A DNA stretch of 64,000 nucleotides from Tectiglobus sp965224045 (GCA_965224045.1 CBDCYD010000007.1:248001-312000), one strand, 5' to 3'. Counted from the first letter of the stretch, positions 16,576-26,982 are shown. Notes: a model not told the origin generated them from the sequence alone. Numbers and translations are program-made.

Positions 16576-18153
16576 TCAGTCTGGAACGACGTAGTTCCAG
16601 ACGGTGTGGCGATAGCCCGTCGGCCGCAGCAGATGACGCCAAGGCGCGCGCAACTCCCGGATGGGCAAGCGAATGCGCGCCTTGTCGAGCCGCCGCCGGA
16701 TTTCCTTGCGCGACATTGCGATGCCGTGCTTGCCGCCCACCTGCCACACAAGCACAAAGCGTCGCCGCCGCCGCAACCGCCGCAACACGCGGCCACTCAG
16801 TCGGCGCGGCTCTACGAACGCAACCTCGGCCTTTGGAAAATACATGCGCATGTGCCCGGCCAGATCTGGCTCCAGAGCAATGATCTTGGCAGGCTCGCCA
16901 ACCGCCCCGTGCAGCGCCTCTGCAAGGTCTGCGTAAGGCACGCCCCACCGGCAGATGCCGCAGAACGGCTCCATGACAAACATGTTCGCCGCCCTGGCAA
17001 CGAATGCAAAGCAGATGATCGCAAGCGAGATCACCCCCCAACGTCGGATTTCGGCCGCACTTGGCGCGGTTTGCAGAATGACGGTAAACAGCAAGACCAA
17101 CGTCGGCAGCAGCAGCGCCAGCAGGTCATGATAGGCATAAGCGACATGTGAGACGGCCAGGCCGGCAATGAACAACCACCCGAGTGCCGCAATCGTGTAG
17201 ACCGCCAGCCATTGCTCGACCGGCCGGTCTTCCCACGCGATAACTGGAAGTGTCCGCGACCTCAGCTGTGCAAGCACACGGCCCAGCGCGCCAACCAACA
17301 GGAACAGCAATAGCGACCAGAAAAACCCGACCGGTGCCGCAGTCGTTTTGCGCACCACACGCCAGAAATCGATGCTCGGGCTGGGATTGTTGAACGCCGT
17401 ATGCACTGCTGCCAGTTCCTTCAACCGTTGGTGATCGCCAACGATCCACCAGTAGTGCGGCGCAACAAGCAGCGCCGCGATCCCCACGCTAAGGGCGAGG
17501 CGAACCACAAAGACCTTGCGCCGTACTGCGGGCACGACCAGGGGTGCCGTCAGGAAACTCGCAATCGTCAGCGCGAAACTGTGCTGTGAAAGCAGACCGA
17601 GACCGCACGCGATGCCGAGCCCGACAAAGTCGGACGTGCGCCCGGCATGAAAGATCCTGAGGAAGAAAACGAGCGCCAGTACGGAAAGGAACATCGCCGG
17701 TATCAATCCGGCAAAACCTTCGTGGAAGCGCCAACCGACATGGTAGATCAGGGTAAGCGCCTCGGCCGTCACCAATGACCACACCGGATTGCGCGTGACG
17801 ATGAGGGTCGCCCAGAAGAGCGCTCCAATGGTCGCCACTAGAAACGCGTACTTCGTTACCTGAAAGCTGATCAGCGTCGGGCCCGCAAGCTGTTGCACAC
17901 CCCAGATGATCCAAGCAAAGAGCGGCGGTTCGTCGAGCCCGTAGCCCCAACTCAGGCGCTGAACGTACAGATTTACGACCGGGTCGTCCTCACCCAGATT
18001 GGGCGACGCAATCAGTCGCGCAACGACATGCACGGCGCTGTAGACCAATGCAATGACGATTGCATAGCGAAAGTAGCGGTGAGCCGCCAACCGGTCAGCC
18101 GGCTGCAAAGACCGAGGCTCCAGCGACGCGTCCACGTCCTCTCGCCATCCCAC
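16576..18153 (-). CDS. GT39-type membrane glycosyltransferase (ArnT/PMT-like)
   Basis: 525 residues, about ten membrane spans, then a soluble C-terminal part. The first periplasmic loop has NLGEDDPVVNLYVQRLSWGYGLDEPPLF, where DD and the DEPP motif match the catalytic and lipid-donor loop of PMT/ArnT-like enzymes that use polyprenyl-phosphate sugars. The C-terminal 100 residues are strongly basic (RRLSGRVLRRLRRRRR). Acceptor unknown. The start is uncertain: GTG 18153 is used, with no strong ribosome-binding site. It begins 18 bases after greA ends. Confidence 0.83.
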   Translation of the reverse strand: MGWREDVDASLEPRSLQPADRLAAHRYFRYAIVIALVYSAVHVVARLIASPNLGEDDPVVNLYVQRLSWGYGLDEPPLFAWIIWGVQQLAGPTLISFQVTKYAFLVATIGALFWATLIVTRNPVWSLVTAEALTLIYHVGWRFHEGFAGLIPAMFLSVLALVFFLRIFHAGRTSDFVGLGIACGLGLLSQHSFALTIASFLTAPLVVPAVRRKVFVVRLALSVGIAALLVAPHYWWIVGDHQRLKELAAVHTAFNNPSPSIDFWRVVRKTTAAPVGFFWSLLLFLLVGALGRVLAQLRSRTLPVIAWEDRPVEQWLAVYTIAALGWLFIAGLAVSHVAYAYHDLLALLLPTLVLLFTVILQTAPSAAEIRRWGVISLAIICFAFVARAANMFVMEPFCGICRWGVPYADLAEALHGAVGEPAKIIALEPDLAGHMRMYFPKAEVAFVEPRRLSGRVLRRLRRRRRFVLVWQVGGKHGIAMSRKEIRRRLDKARIRLPIRELRAPWRHLLRPTGYRHTVWNYVVPD

Positions 18154-18171
18154 GGGCCAGTGAATGTCCGA

Positions 18172-18651
18172 TTATTTCCACTCGATCTTCAAGATCTCAT
18201 AAGAGCGCGCGCCACGAGGTGTCGTGACTTCGACAACATCGCCTTGCGCCTTGCCGATCAACGCGCGCGCGATCGGCGAGGTGATCGAGACCTTTCCGGC
18301 TTTGACGTCGGCCTCGAACTCACCCACGATTTTGTATTTCACCTTGTCTTCGGTGTCCTCATCTTCCAACGTCAGCGTCGCACCGAACTTGACGGTGTCA
18401 CCGGACAAGGATTTGGGGTCGACGACGTCGGCCCGGCCAAGCTTGTCTTCCAATTCGGCCACCTTGGCCTCGTTCAGCCCTTGCGCTTCTTTGGCCGCAT
18501 GATACTCGGCATTCTCTGACAGGTCTCCGTGCGCACGGGCTTCCGCGATCGCCTGAATGATGCGCGGACGCTCCACCGACTTGAGGCGCTGCAGCTCCTC
18601 TTCGATCGCGGCATAGCCCTCAACCGTCATCGGCACGCGTTCCATCGACAT
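18172..18651 (-). CDS. greA: Transcript cleavage factor GreA
   Basis: 159 residues, the usual GreA length. The N-terminal coiled coil carries the acidic tip (ARAHGDLSENAEYHAAKEAQ), which enters the RNA polymerase secondary channel and rescues backtracked complexes. The C-terminal FKBP-like domain ends VEVTTPRGARSYEILKIEW, a family hallmark. AGGAGA lies 8 bases before ATG 18651. It follows carB by 118 bases with a hairpin in between; carB-greA adjacency is common in alphaproteobacteria. Confidence 0.97.
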   Translation of the reverse strand: MSMERVPMTVEGYAAIEEELQRLKSVERPRIIQAIAEARAHGDLSENAEYHAAKEAQGLNEAKVAELEDKLGRADVVDPKSLSGDTVKFGATLTLEDEDTEDKVKYKIVGEFEADVKAGKVSITSPIARALIGKAQGDVVEVTTPRGARSYEILKIEWK

Positions 18652-18670
18652 TCTTCAAGTCTCCTGCTGG

Positions 18671-18691
18671 ACCCGGTACTGCGCCGGGTCT
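18671..18691 (-). terminator. Hairpin between carB and greA
   Basis: Perfect 7-base arms GACCCGG/CCGGGTC around a 7-base loop, located in the carB-greA gap just before the greA ribosome-binding site. No U-run follows, so it is more likely a processing or attenuating stem than a full terminator. Confidence 0.3.
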
Positions 18692-18769
18692 CATTGATTA
18701 AAGATTCCCACAATGTCGGAGTAAAGCCCCATCATCAGAGGTCATTTGCAGAGGCGGCTGGCAGACTGC

Positions 18770-21700
18770 TCAGGCCGATTGACTAATATAGCTCTGCAAT
18801 GGCGCAACTTTAAGGGTGCCCGCCTTGAGCGCCCCGATCGCCTTTGTGACCGCGATCGCGCCGGCCAGCGTTGTATAGTAAGGGATGTGATTAAGCAAGG
18901 CCGTGCGCCGGATGTCTTTCGAATCCGCCAGCGCCTTGGCGCCCTCCGTCGTATTGAAAACAATGGCTATTTCGCCATTCTTCATGGCATCGACGATGTG
19001 CGGGCGCCCTTCGAGCACCTTGTTGACGACATCGCACGGCACGCCGTGTTGCTCCAGAAACCGTTTCGTGCCGCGCGTCGCAATAATTGAAAACCCCATC
19101 GCGAGCAGGTCCTGGGCGGGCTCTACGATGCGCTCCTTGTCGGCATCGCGCAATGAAATGAAAACCTTGCCTGAAACCGGCAACTGTTGGCCCGCACCAA
19201 GTTGGCCCTTGCCGAAAGCAACTGCAAAATCTCGATCGATGCCCATGACTTCGCCGGTCGAACGCATTTCCGGACCGAGCACCGGATCAACGCCGGGAAA
19301 TCTGGCGAACGGAAACACAGCCTCCTTGATCGCGATATGTTTGAGATCGACGGGCTTCAAACCGAATGAAGCCAGTTCCTCACCAGCCATGATCCGGGAT
19401 GCCAGACCAGCCACCGGCAAGCCGATCACTTTGGCCACGAACGGCACCGTCCGGCTGGCACGCGGGTTGACCTCCAGGATGTATATAACGCCATCCTTGA
19501 TCGCGAATTGAACATTCATAAGCCCGACAACGCCGAGCGCCTGCGCGAGCTTCCGGGCCTGCCCTTCCAACTGCGAGATGATCTCCGGTCCCAGAGAATG
19601 CGGCGGCAGCGAGCACGCCGAGTCACCTGAATGAATGCCTGCTTCTTCGATGTGTTCCATGACGCCGGCAACAAAAACATCCTTGCCATCGCACAGGCAA
19701 TCGACATCGACCTCGATGGCATCCGTCAAATACCTGTCGATCAACAGCGGCCGGGCACTCGAAACGACCAGCTCCGACGGATTGTCCAGGGTTGCCGAGA
19801 GGCGCTGTACGTAGCGGTCGAGTTCAACACTGTCATGCACGATTTCCATTGCCCGCCCACCGAGTACATAGGACGGCCGGATGACCACCGGATAGCCGAT
19901 CTTTTCAGCTTCCCTGCGCGCCTCGTCAGGTGACGCCGCTATCCCGCTCTCAGGCTGGCGCAAACCGAGCTCTTTAATCAGCGCATTGAAGCGGTCCCTG
20001 TCCTCGGCAAGGTCGATGGCATCCGGCGACGTGCCAAGAATGCGTACCCCGGCCTCTTCCAGGGCTGCTGCAAGTTTGAGCGGCGTCTGCCCGCCAAATT
20101 GAACGATGACACCTTTGAGTGAGCCCCGGGACTGCTCGGTACGAATGATCTCGAGCACGTCTTCCGACGTCAAAGGTTCGAAATAAAGCCGGTCCGATGT
20201 GTCATAGTCCGTCGACACCGTCTCGGGATTGCAGTTGACCATGATCGTCTCATAGCCGGCATCAGCCAATGCAAAACATGCATGGCAACAACAGTAGTCG
20301 AACTCGATACCCTGCCCGATCCGGTTCGGGCCACCACCCAGGATGATGACCTTCTCACGGTCCGACGGATCAGCCTCGCACATCGCCTCGCCCGACAGTC
20401 CGGACTCGTACGTCGCGTACATATAGGCCGTCGGCGAAGCAAACTCCGCTGCGCACGTGTCGATCCGCTTGAAGACGGGCTGAACCCCGAGCTCTCGTCG
20501 CAACCGGGCAACCGCCTCACCGGAGACACCGGCAAGGGCGCCCAGCCGCTGATCGGAAAACCCTTTGGCCTTGAGCTCGCGCAGCAAGCTTGCAGCTTGC
20601 GGAAGACCATGCGCACGCACGCGTGCCTCAGCATCCACGATTTCCTGAATGCGCGCGATGAACCAGGGATCGTAGTGGCAGAACTCCTGCACCTGTTCTG
20701 GCGCAAACCCAAGCCGCAGTGCCTGCGCCACCTTTAGGATACGATCCGGTGCCGGACGGCTGACGGCGGCTCTGATAACGTTCTTGTCGTCACCCTGTCC
20801 GAGGCCCTCGAATTCGACATCGTCAAGGCCTGTCAATCCCGACTCCATCGACCGCAGCGCCTTCTGCAGGCTTTCGCTGAATGTCCGGCCGATCGCCATC
20901 ACCTCGCCCACTGATTTCATCGCCGTCGTCAACGTTGGATCGGCACCGGGAAACTTTTCGAAGGCGAACCGCGGAATCTTTGTCACGACATAGTCGATCG
21001 TCGGTTCAAAGGATGCCGGGGTCGCCCCACCGGTGATGTCGTTTTCAAGCTCGTCGAGCGTGTAGCCGACGGCAAGTCGTGCTGCGACCTTGGCAATTGG
21101 GAAACCCGTCGCCTTCGAGGCCAGCGCAGACGATCGTGATACCCGAGGGTTCATTTCGATCACCACCAGGCGACCGTCTTTCGGATCGACCGCGAATTGC
21201 ACGTTGGAACCACCGGTTTCGACACCGATTTCGCGCAGCACCGCGATCGAAGCATCGCGCATGATCTGATATTCTTTGTCCGTCAGCGTCAGCGCCGGGG
21301 CAACCGTTATGGAGTCACCGGTATGCACGCCCATCGCATCGACGTTCTCGATCGAGCAGACAATAATGCAGTTGTCGGCCTTATCGCGGACAACCTCCAT
21401 CTCGTACTCTTTCCAGCCGAGCACGCTTTCCTCGACCAGGACCTGCGTCGTCGGAGAGGCGTCGAGGCCGCGCTCGATGATGTCGAGATACTCCTGGCGG
21501 TTATAGGCGACGCCGCCGCCCGTGCCGCCGAGGGTAAAGGACGGCCGGATAATCGCAGGCAAGCCGATAACTTCGAGCGCCGACATTGCTTCGGCCATGT
21601 TGTGCGCCAACGCCGAGCGCGGCGTCTCGAGGCCGATCCTTTTCATTGCTTCGCGAAAAAGCTGGCGGTCCTCGGCCTTGTCGATTGCCTCTGCATTGGC

Positions 21701-22051
21701 GCCAATCAGCTCGACACCGAGGGCCTCCAGAACCCCGTTTTTTTGCAGCGCCAGCGCGGTGTTGAGCGCCGTCTGGCCTCCCATTGTCGGCAGCAATGCA
21801 TCTGGCTGTTCTTTCGCGAGGATTTTGGCGACGACGTCGGGCGTAATCGGCTCGATATAGGTGGCATCCGCGAGCTCCGGATCGGTCATGATCGTAGCTG
21901 GGTTGGAATTGACCAGAATGATCCTATACCCTTCGGCGCGCAGGGCCTTGCAGGCCTGGGTGCCCGAATAGTCGAATTCACACGCCTGACCGATGACGAT
22001 CGGTCCGGCACCGATAATCATGATCGAAGTAATATCAGTGCGTTTAGGCAT
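18770..22051 (-). CDS. carB: Carbamoyl-phosphate synthase large subunit
   Basis: 1093 residues, full length. Two homologous ATP-grasp halves are visible, each beginning with GAGPIVIGQACEFDYSGTQACKAL or GGGPNRIGQGIEFDYCCCHACFAL, and each with a later PVVIRPSYVLGGRAM-type or PAIIRPSFTLGGTGG-type ATP-binding stretch. The C-terminal 140 residues form the MGS-like allosteric domain (FSIIATRGTKRFLEQHG). It makes carbamoyl phosphate for pyrimidines and arginine using ammonia from CarA, which is encoded at 59517-60737 rather than next to it. Confidence 0.98.
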   Translation of the reverse strand: MPKRTDITSIMIIGAGPIVIGQACEFDYSGTQACKALRAEGYRIILVNSNPATIMTDPELADATYIEPITPDVVAKILAKEQPDALLPTMGGQTALNTALALQKNGVLEALGVELIGANAEAIDKAEDRQLFREAMKRIGLETPRSALAHNMAEAMSALEVIGLPAIIRPSFTLGGTGGGVAYNRQEYLDIIERGLDASPTTQVLVEESVLGWKEYEMEVVRDKADNCIIVCSIENVDAMGVHTGDSITVAPALTLTDKEYQIMRDASIAVLREIGVETGGSNVQFAVDPKDGRLVVIEMNPRVSRSSALASKATGFPIAKVAARLAVGYTLDELENDITGGATPASFEPTIDYVVTKIPRFAFEKFPGADPTLTTAMKSVGEVMAIGRTFSESLQKALRSMESGLTGLDDVEFEGLGQGDDKNVIRAAVSRPAPDRILKVAQALRLGFAPEQVQEFCHYDPWFIARIQEIVDAEARVRAHGLPQAASLLRELKAKGFSDQRLGALAGVSGEAVARLRRELGVQPVFKRIDTCAAEFASPTAYMYATYESGLSGEAMCEADPSDREKVIILGGGPNRIGQGIEFDYCCCHACFALADAGYETIMVNCNPETVSTDYDTSDRLYFEPLTSEDVLEIIRTEQSRGSLKGVIVQFGGQTPLKLAAALEEAGVRILGTSPDAIDLAEDRDRFNALIKELGLRQPESGIAASPDEARREAEKIGYPVVIRPSYVLGGRAMEIVHDSVELDRYVQRLSATLDNPSELVVSSARPLLIDRYLTDAIEVDVDCLCDGKDVFVAGVMEHIEEAGIHSGDSACSLPPHSLGPEIISQLEGQARKLAQALGVVGLMNVQFAIKDGVIYILEVNPRASRTVPFVAKVIGLPVAGLASRIMAGEELASFGLKPVDLKHIAIKEAVFPFARFPGVDPVLGPEMRSTGEVMGIDRDFAVAFGKGQLGAGQQLPVSGKVFISLRDADKERIVEPAQDLLAMGFSIIATRGTKRFLEQHGVPCDVVNKVLEGRPHIVDAMKNGEIAIVFNTTEGAKALADSKDIRRTALLNHIPYYTTLAGAIAVTKAIGALKAGTLKVAPLQSYISQSA

Positions 22052-22336
22052 AACGGCCGCCTTCGGATCTGATGCTGCACCAGGCGCGCGCCTGCAAGCT
22101 GGCTTGACCGGATAGCCGGTTCCGAGAGGCCCTGCAATCTATGCTGGGAAACCGTGACGGGAGCCGAAATCCGCGTTGAGCGACCAGGGCGCAAGCTGCA
22201 ACTTCGGGAGCGGGACACTAATCGACGTGGTCCGATTTGGCTACACCTGGAAGGCCGCACAATCGACCTGTGGCAATGCGTCCGTGAAACCCGGGGAAAA
22301 CACCCCGGGCTCGGCGCTTTGGCTCGCATTCCCGGC

Positions 22337-23285
22337 CTAAATCGCCGGCGCACCGTAATAAAGCGTCACGATATGGCGCGCCTCGGCAAAAAACAGCCAC
22401 CGCTCCACAAGCACGCCCAACACCATCGAGGCAACCATTACCAGGCAGAGGAGGACGGCGACAGCCGGTGCCGCGACCAGCAGCGCCAGCAGGCAGAGAG
22501 CCGGCACCACGAACAGCGCAACGGTTGCCACCAGTCGCAGCTTTTCTGCATGCGCGCGCGCCACCTCGTAACCCATTTCCCGCATCACGAAATTCGCCTG
22601 CGTATGCGGCTCTTCGACCACGCTTACCTTGCCGAAACGCGCCAGGCCGGTAGCATCCCCGGCCGACGCAGTCTTTGGCGCGGTATCAATCTGGCTCCAG
22701 TAGACGACCTTCATAAACCAACCGGCCAGCAACAACAGCAGCCCGAGCCAGACGACCTCGCTTTCCGCACCGAACCAGAAGGTCACCAGCACGCCGAAGA
22801 GCAACGCACCGGTGAACAAGGCAAGCACGCAATAAATCGGTGCAACGAGCGGGTGATGCCACGCCTTGATTGTCGTCAGGGATGCATAGATCATTCCGGT
22901 GCACCCACACGGTGCCCAACGCTCCGGCCATGGTGAGCACGGCGCAAATGGCAAACAACCCGTCGACGTTTTCAAAGAACACCCAACCGATGGCGAGCAG
23001 ACCCGCCGGCACGTAGGTGGCAACCGCCGCGACCCCCTCGCGAGACAGCCACGACGTTGACCATTGCGAAAACGCGCGCCAAGCCCGCTCGGGTCGGCCC
23101 AGGTGCAACATCGATGAAAGGAGCCCGGTGGTAATCAAGACCAAAGCCAAACCAAGGCCGAAGACGCCAAACACGGCATCCGGCGGCACCAGGCCGATCA
23201 GCACACCGGCCGCCATCCAGAACAGCAATCCGTAACCGGCGCCCGACGCCGTCGTGAAAAGGATGACGGAATAAGCAGGATGCAT
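22337..23285 (-). pseudogene. Frameshifted membrane subunit of a molybdenum oxidoreductase (SoeC/DmsC type)
   Basis: The first frame (from ATG 23285) gives MHPAYSVILFTTASGAGYGLLFW through LTMAGALGTVW; the homologous continuation GMIYASLTTIKAWHHPLVAPIYCV lies in another frame that runs to 22337. One extra G in a GGG at 22906..22904 explains it; removing it gives a single 315-residue protein with about eight membrane spans, the normal length for the NrfD/DmsC-like quinone-reactive subunit. SLTTIKAWH and the surrounding residues are typical of DmsC/SoeC. Either the gene is broken, the sequence has an error, or frameshifting restores it. It is the third gene of the operon after the catalytic and iron-sulfur subunits. 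Confidence 0.8.
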
Positions 23286-23302
23286 GGTGCTCGCCTCCCC
23301 GA

Positions 23303-24058
23303 TTACCGCGACAGCAACTTGTCGGCCCAGCGAAAGAACCGCTCGGTGGCATCCCTATCGCTCGTTCGCGCCGGTGCCCGCTCCTCCCTCGCGACATCTT
23401 CATCGTCGCGGCCATCCCGGCGCGGTCGCGGCGGCAGATAGCGATTGACCGGTTTGTAACCGGTTTCCGGCATCAGACCGTATCCATCCCGCTCGGCGAC
23501 CAGCATCGAAACTTCGCTGTCGGGGTCCCCAAGGTCGCCGAAATGCCGCGCGCCCGTCGGGCATGCGCGCACACAGGCCGGCACACGATCCTCTTCGGGC
23601 AGCGTCTCATTGTAGATCCGGTCGACACACAGCGTGCACTTCTTCATCACGCCGTGGTGGTCGTCATATTCGCGCGCACCATAAGGGCACGCCCACGAGC
23701 AAAGCTTGCAGCCGATGCACGTGTCGGGGTTGACCAGAACGATGCCGTCTTCAGCACGCTTGTAAGAGGCCCCCGTCGGGCACACGGTCACGCACGCCGG
23801 TTCTTCGCAATGCAGGCATGAACGCGGGAAATGCACCATCCGCGACTGACTGCCGTTCGAAACTTCATAACCGTGAATACGATTGAGCCAGGCCCCGGTC
23901 GGATCGTCCCCATAAGGATCGCGATCCGACAGCGGTGCCGAATACCCGCCCGTGTTCCATTCCTTGCAACTCGTCGCACACGCCTGGCAGCCGACACAGG
24001 TGTCGAGGTCGATGACAAGCCCGAGCTTCTTTCCGGTGCGTTGAGGAAGCGCCGTCAT
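23303..24058 (-). CDS. soeB: Four-cluster ferredoxin subunit of the sulfite dehydrogenase-like complex (SoeB/DmsB type)
   Basis: 251 residues with four 4Fe-4S binding sets: CVGCQACATSCKEWN at the N-terminus, CLHCEEPACVTVCPTGA, CIGCKLCSWACPYGA and CTLCVDRI...CVRACPTGA. The C-terminal 60 residues are charged and poorly conserved. It would carry electrons from the molybdenum subunit to the membrane subunit. No signal peptide, so the complex faces the cytoplasm as in SoeABC. ATG 24058 overlaps the stop of the catalytic subunit by four bases. DmsB-like subunits of other enzymes look similar; the Soe name rests on the catalytic subunit. Confidence 0.85.
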   Translation of the reverse strand: MTALPQRTGKKLGLVIDLDTCVGCQACATSCKEWNTGGYSAPLSDRDPYGDDPTGAWLNRIHGYEVSNGSQSRMVHFPRSCLHCEEPACVTVCPTGASYKRAEDGIVLVNPDTCIGCKLCSWACPYGAREYDDHHGVMKKCTLCVDRIYNETLPEEDRVPACVRACPTGARHFGDLGDPDSEVSMLVAERDGYGLMPETGYKPVNRYLPPRPRRDGRDDEDVAREERAPARTSDRDATERFFRWADKLLSR

Positions 24059-26937
24059 CGTCCGCTCCTCTCTGCGTGCCGTAGCGTTTCACCAAACGCC
24101 AGCACGTCGGGTGGCTCGCTATCATGCGCGGGTGCCGGAGCGAGAGCTTCGAATTGGGGCCAAGTCTCGTGGATATCCGCTTCGCCGACTTTCTCGATAC
24201 GCACCCTGAGATCGTACCATGCGGCCTGACCGGTAATCGGATCGCTGTTTGAAAAGCGATAGCCGCCTTCTCTTTCGGGCAGCAGCTCCGAAATCAGATG
24301 GTTGAGCAAGAACCCCTTCCTGGCTTCCGGCGCGTTTTCCGAAAGGCCCCACGCGCCGCTCCGCTTGCCGATGGCATTCCACGTCCACACGGTCTCGTCA
24401 TTGACGCCGTCCATCAGGCGCACTTGCGCCCTGACCCGCCCGATCGCACTGGTTATCCATACCCAGCCATCGTCCCGGACGCCGATGTCTTCCGCCTTTT
24501 TCCGGCTGATGTAGAGCCGGTTGTAACCGTGGATCTGGCGCAGCCACGCATTCTGCGATCCCCACGAGTGGTACATCGCCATCGGGCGCTGCGTAATGGC
24601 GTGCATCGGATAGGCGCCTTCATCAAGCATCGTCCCCTCGAACGGGGCATACCAGAAGGGGATTGGGTCAAAGAACCGTTCGATGCGCGCGCGATGGCTG
24701 TCCGGTGGCTGGCACGCACCATGGCCTTGCGCGGCGAGTCGGAACGTCTGCAGCGGCTCCAGGTAGAGCTGGAACGTCACAGGATTGGCCGCCCCGATGA
24801 AGCCGGCCTCCACCGCCCAGTCGAGATAACTCTTGTTGACGTGCTTGTAATAGCGCTGGTCGGGCGCCAGTTCGTGTGCATGAAAGCAGCCGTTCTCGAT
24901 GTAGGCCGCAAGTTGATCGGGGTTGGGCGCCCCTTTGCCGTAGGCCGTGCCGTCGCTGCCCCGAAACCCGGCCAGTGGCCCGACGCCCGGCGCACGCTCG
25001 TGGTTGACGATGTAGTCGGCATACCCGCCCGGATACCGCGCCGAACCGTCCTCTTCCACGAAGCCCGGAAGCTTGAGCCGCGCACCGAGGTCCAACAGCG
25101 CCGTTTGAAACGGCCGAACATTGCGGTCCGGCTCGACGACCGGCTGCCGGATGGCATCGGCCGGCGCATCGGGATCGGAAATCGGACGATCGAGAAGCGA
25201 TATGCAGTCCCATCGCTCGAGATACGTCGTGTCCGGCAACACCAGATCGGCGTAAGGCACCATCTCCGAGAAGTATGCGTCCGAATAGATGATCTTAGGG
25301 ATCTTGTAGGCGCCGGTTTCGCCATCCTTTTCGGTCAGATGCTGCAGCACGGCCGGGATATTCATCGACGAATTCCAGCTCATGTTGGCCATGTACATGA
25401 ACAGCACGTCGACCGGGTAAGGATCTCCATTGGCCGCATTGGTGATCACCATATGCATCAGCCCGTGTGCTGCGATCGGTGCATCCCAGGAATAGGCCTT
25501 GTCGATCCGTCCGGGTTTGCCGTCGGCGTCGAGCAGCAGATCGTCCGGGCTTGTCGGAAACCCGAGCGGCGCGCCTGCAAGCGGCGTTTCCGGCTGCACC
25601 GCGTCAGGTTTGCCGGCAGGCTTGAGCGGTGGCGGCGTCGGTCGTGGGAACGGTGCTTTGTAGCGAAACCCGCCGGGAACATCGATGGTCCCGAGCAGGA
25701 TCTGCAAGAGATGCAGCATCCGGCACGTCTGGAAGCCGTTGGAGTGAGCCGAGATCCCCCGCATGGCGTGGAACGATACCGGACGACCGATCATCTTCTC
25801 GTGACGTCTGCCAGCCCAGTCCGTCCATGGGATGTCGAGCACGACCTCATTCTCGAATGCCGCCTCGGCAAGCTCGCGCGCGATCCGTCGGGTCGTTTGC
25901 GCACTGACCCCTGTAACCTTTTCGGCTTCTTCCGGCGAATGGTATTCGCTCAAGAACCGATCCGCGATGAGCTCGAATGCCGGCACCGCCTTGCGTCCGT
26001 CGGCCAACGCGACCTCGCCTGAGAGCGACGGCGAGATACCCACCTGAGTTGCATCGACGACCTCGCCGGAACCCTTGTCCAGGCACAGTGGTTTGCCGTC
26101 GCCATTGCGCGCAAAAAGGCCGTGGTCTGATGCTCCCTCGTCCTGGATCACCAACCACGGGGCATTCGTGAAACTGACCAGTGATTGCAAGTCGACCTGC
26201 TCGTTGATCAACAACTCCCGGATCAGCGCTGCGATGAACATGCCGTCGGTACCCGGCTTGATGCCGACCCATTCATCCGCAATCGCGCCGTACCCGGTGC
26301 GCACCGGATTTACGGCCACGAATTTGACGCCCTTCCCCTTGAGTTTGCCGAGCCCTGTCTTGATCGGATTGGAGCCATGATCCTCGGCAACGCCAAACAT
26401 CATGAAATAGCGTGTGTGCTCCCAGTCGGGCTCACCAAACTCCCAGAACGATCCGCCAAATGTATAGAGCCCGGCAGCAGCCATGTTCACCGAGCAAAAC
26501 CCGCCATGAGCTGCAAAATTTGGCGTGCCGAACTGTTGCGCGAACCAGCCCGTCAGTGCCTGGCTTTGATCGCGTCCAGTAAACAGCGCCAGCTTCTTAG
26601 GGTCGCGCGCTCGCACGTCTCCCAACCATTCTGCCGCAAGTCCGAGCGCCTCGTCCCAGCTTATTTCTTCGAACTCGTTCGACCCGCGCGGCCCGACGCG
26701 CTTGAGCGGAGCCTGCAATCTGGCCGGTGAATAATGCTGCATGATCCCGGCGGAACCCTTGCCGCACAGCACGCCCTTGTTTACCGGGTGGTCACGATTG
26801 CCCTCGATGTAGCGAACGGTGCCATCCTTGAGATGGACCTTGATCCCGCACCGGCAGGCACACATGTAGCATGTCGTGGTCTTGACCTCGTCCCCTACCG
26901 GAACGCTCAAGTCCACCTTTGGCTCGGCCTGGCCCAT
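24055..26937 (-). CDS. soeA: Molybdopterin oxidoreductase, probably cytoplasmic sulfite dehydrogenase SoeA
   Basis: 960 residues of the DMSO-reductase superfamily. The N-terminus binds a 4Fe-4S cluster (CYMCACRCGIKVHLKDG ... GVLCGKG), followed by bis-MGD domains, a GGFCSVNMAAAG stretch where a Cys may ligate Mo, and a C-terminal MopB-type barrel (SNSDPITGQAAWYDLRVRIEKV). There is no Tat signal, and length, partner order A-B-C and lack of export fit SoeA, which oxidises sulfite to sulfate on the cytoplasmic side and feeds quinone. A polysulfide/thiosulfate or DMSO reductase-like role cannot be excluded. It is transcribed away from the alpha/beta hydrolase. The operon's membrane subunit is frameshifted. 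Confidence 0.8.
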   Translation of the reverse strand: MGQAEPKVDLSVPVGDEVKTTTCYMCACRCGIKVHLKDGTVRYIEGNRDHPVNKGVLCGKGSAGIMQHYSPARLQAPLKRVGPRGSNEFEEISWDEALGLAAEWLGDVRARDPKKLALFTGRDQSQALTGWFAQQFGTPNFAAHGGFCSVNMAAAGLYTFGGSFWEFGEPDWEHTRYFMMFGVAEDHGSNPIKTGLGKLKGKGVKFVAVNPVRTGYGAIADEWVGIKPGTDGMFIAALIRELLINEQVDLQSLVSFTNAPWLVIQDEGASDHGLFARNGDGKPLCLDKGSGEVVDATQVGISPSLSGEVALADGRKAVPAFELIADRFLSEYHSPEEAEKVTGVSAQTTRRIARELAEAAFENEVVLDIPWTDWAGRRHEKMIGRPVSFHAMRGISAHSNGFQTCRMLHLLQILLGTIDVPGGFRYKAPFPRPTPPPLKPAGKPDAVQPETPLAGAPLGFPTSPDDLLLDADGKPGRIDKAYSWDAPIAAHGLMHMVITNAANGDPYPVDVLFMYMANMSWNSSMNIPAVLQHLTEKDGETGAYKIPKIIYSDAYFSEMVPYADLVLPDTTYLERWDCISLLDRPISDPDAPADAIRQPVVEPDRNVRPFQTALLDLGARLKLPGFVEEDGSARYPGGYADYIVNHERAPGVGPLAGFRGSDGTAYGKGAPNPDQLAAYIENGCFHAHELAPDQRYYKHVNKSYLDWAVEAGFIGAANPVTFQLYLEPLQTFRLAAQGHGACQPPDSHRARIERFFDPIPFWYAPFEGTMLDEGAYPMHAITQRPMAMYHSWGSQNAWLRQIHGYNRLYISRKKAEDIGVRDDGWVWITSAIGRVRAQVRLMDGVNDETVWTWNAIGKRSGAWGLSENAPEARKGFLLNHLISELLPEREGGYRFSNSDPITGQAAWYDLRVRIEKVGEADIHETWPQFEALAPAPAHDSEPPDVLAFGETLRHAERSGR

Positions 26938-26982
26938 TCGCCCCCATCCTCGCTTACTCTCGACGGCGCCAACGCTAATTCA

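Noticed and set aside
24298..26022. 574-codon plus-strand frame opposite soeA
   Set aside because: Antisense shadow of a conserved gene in high-GC DNA, no recognisable domain.
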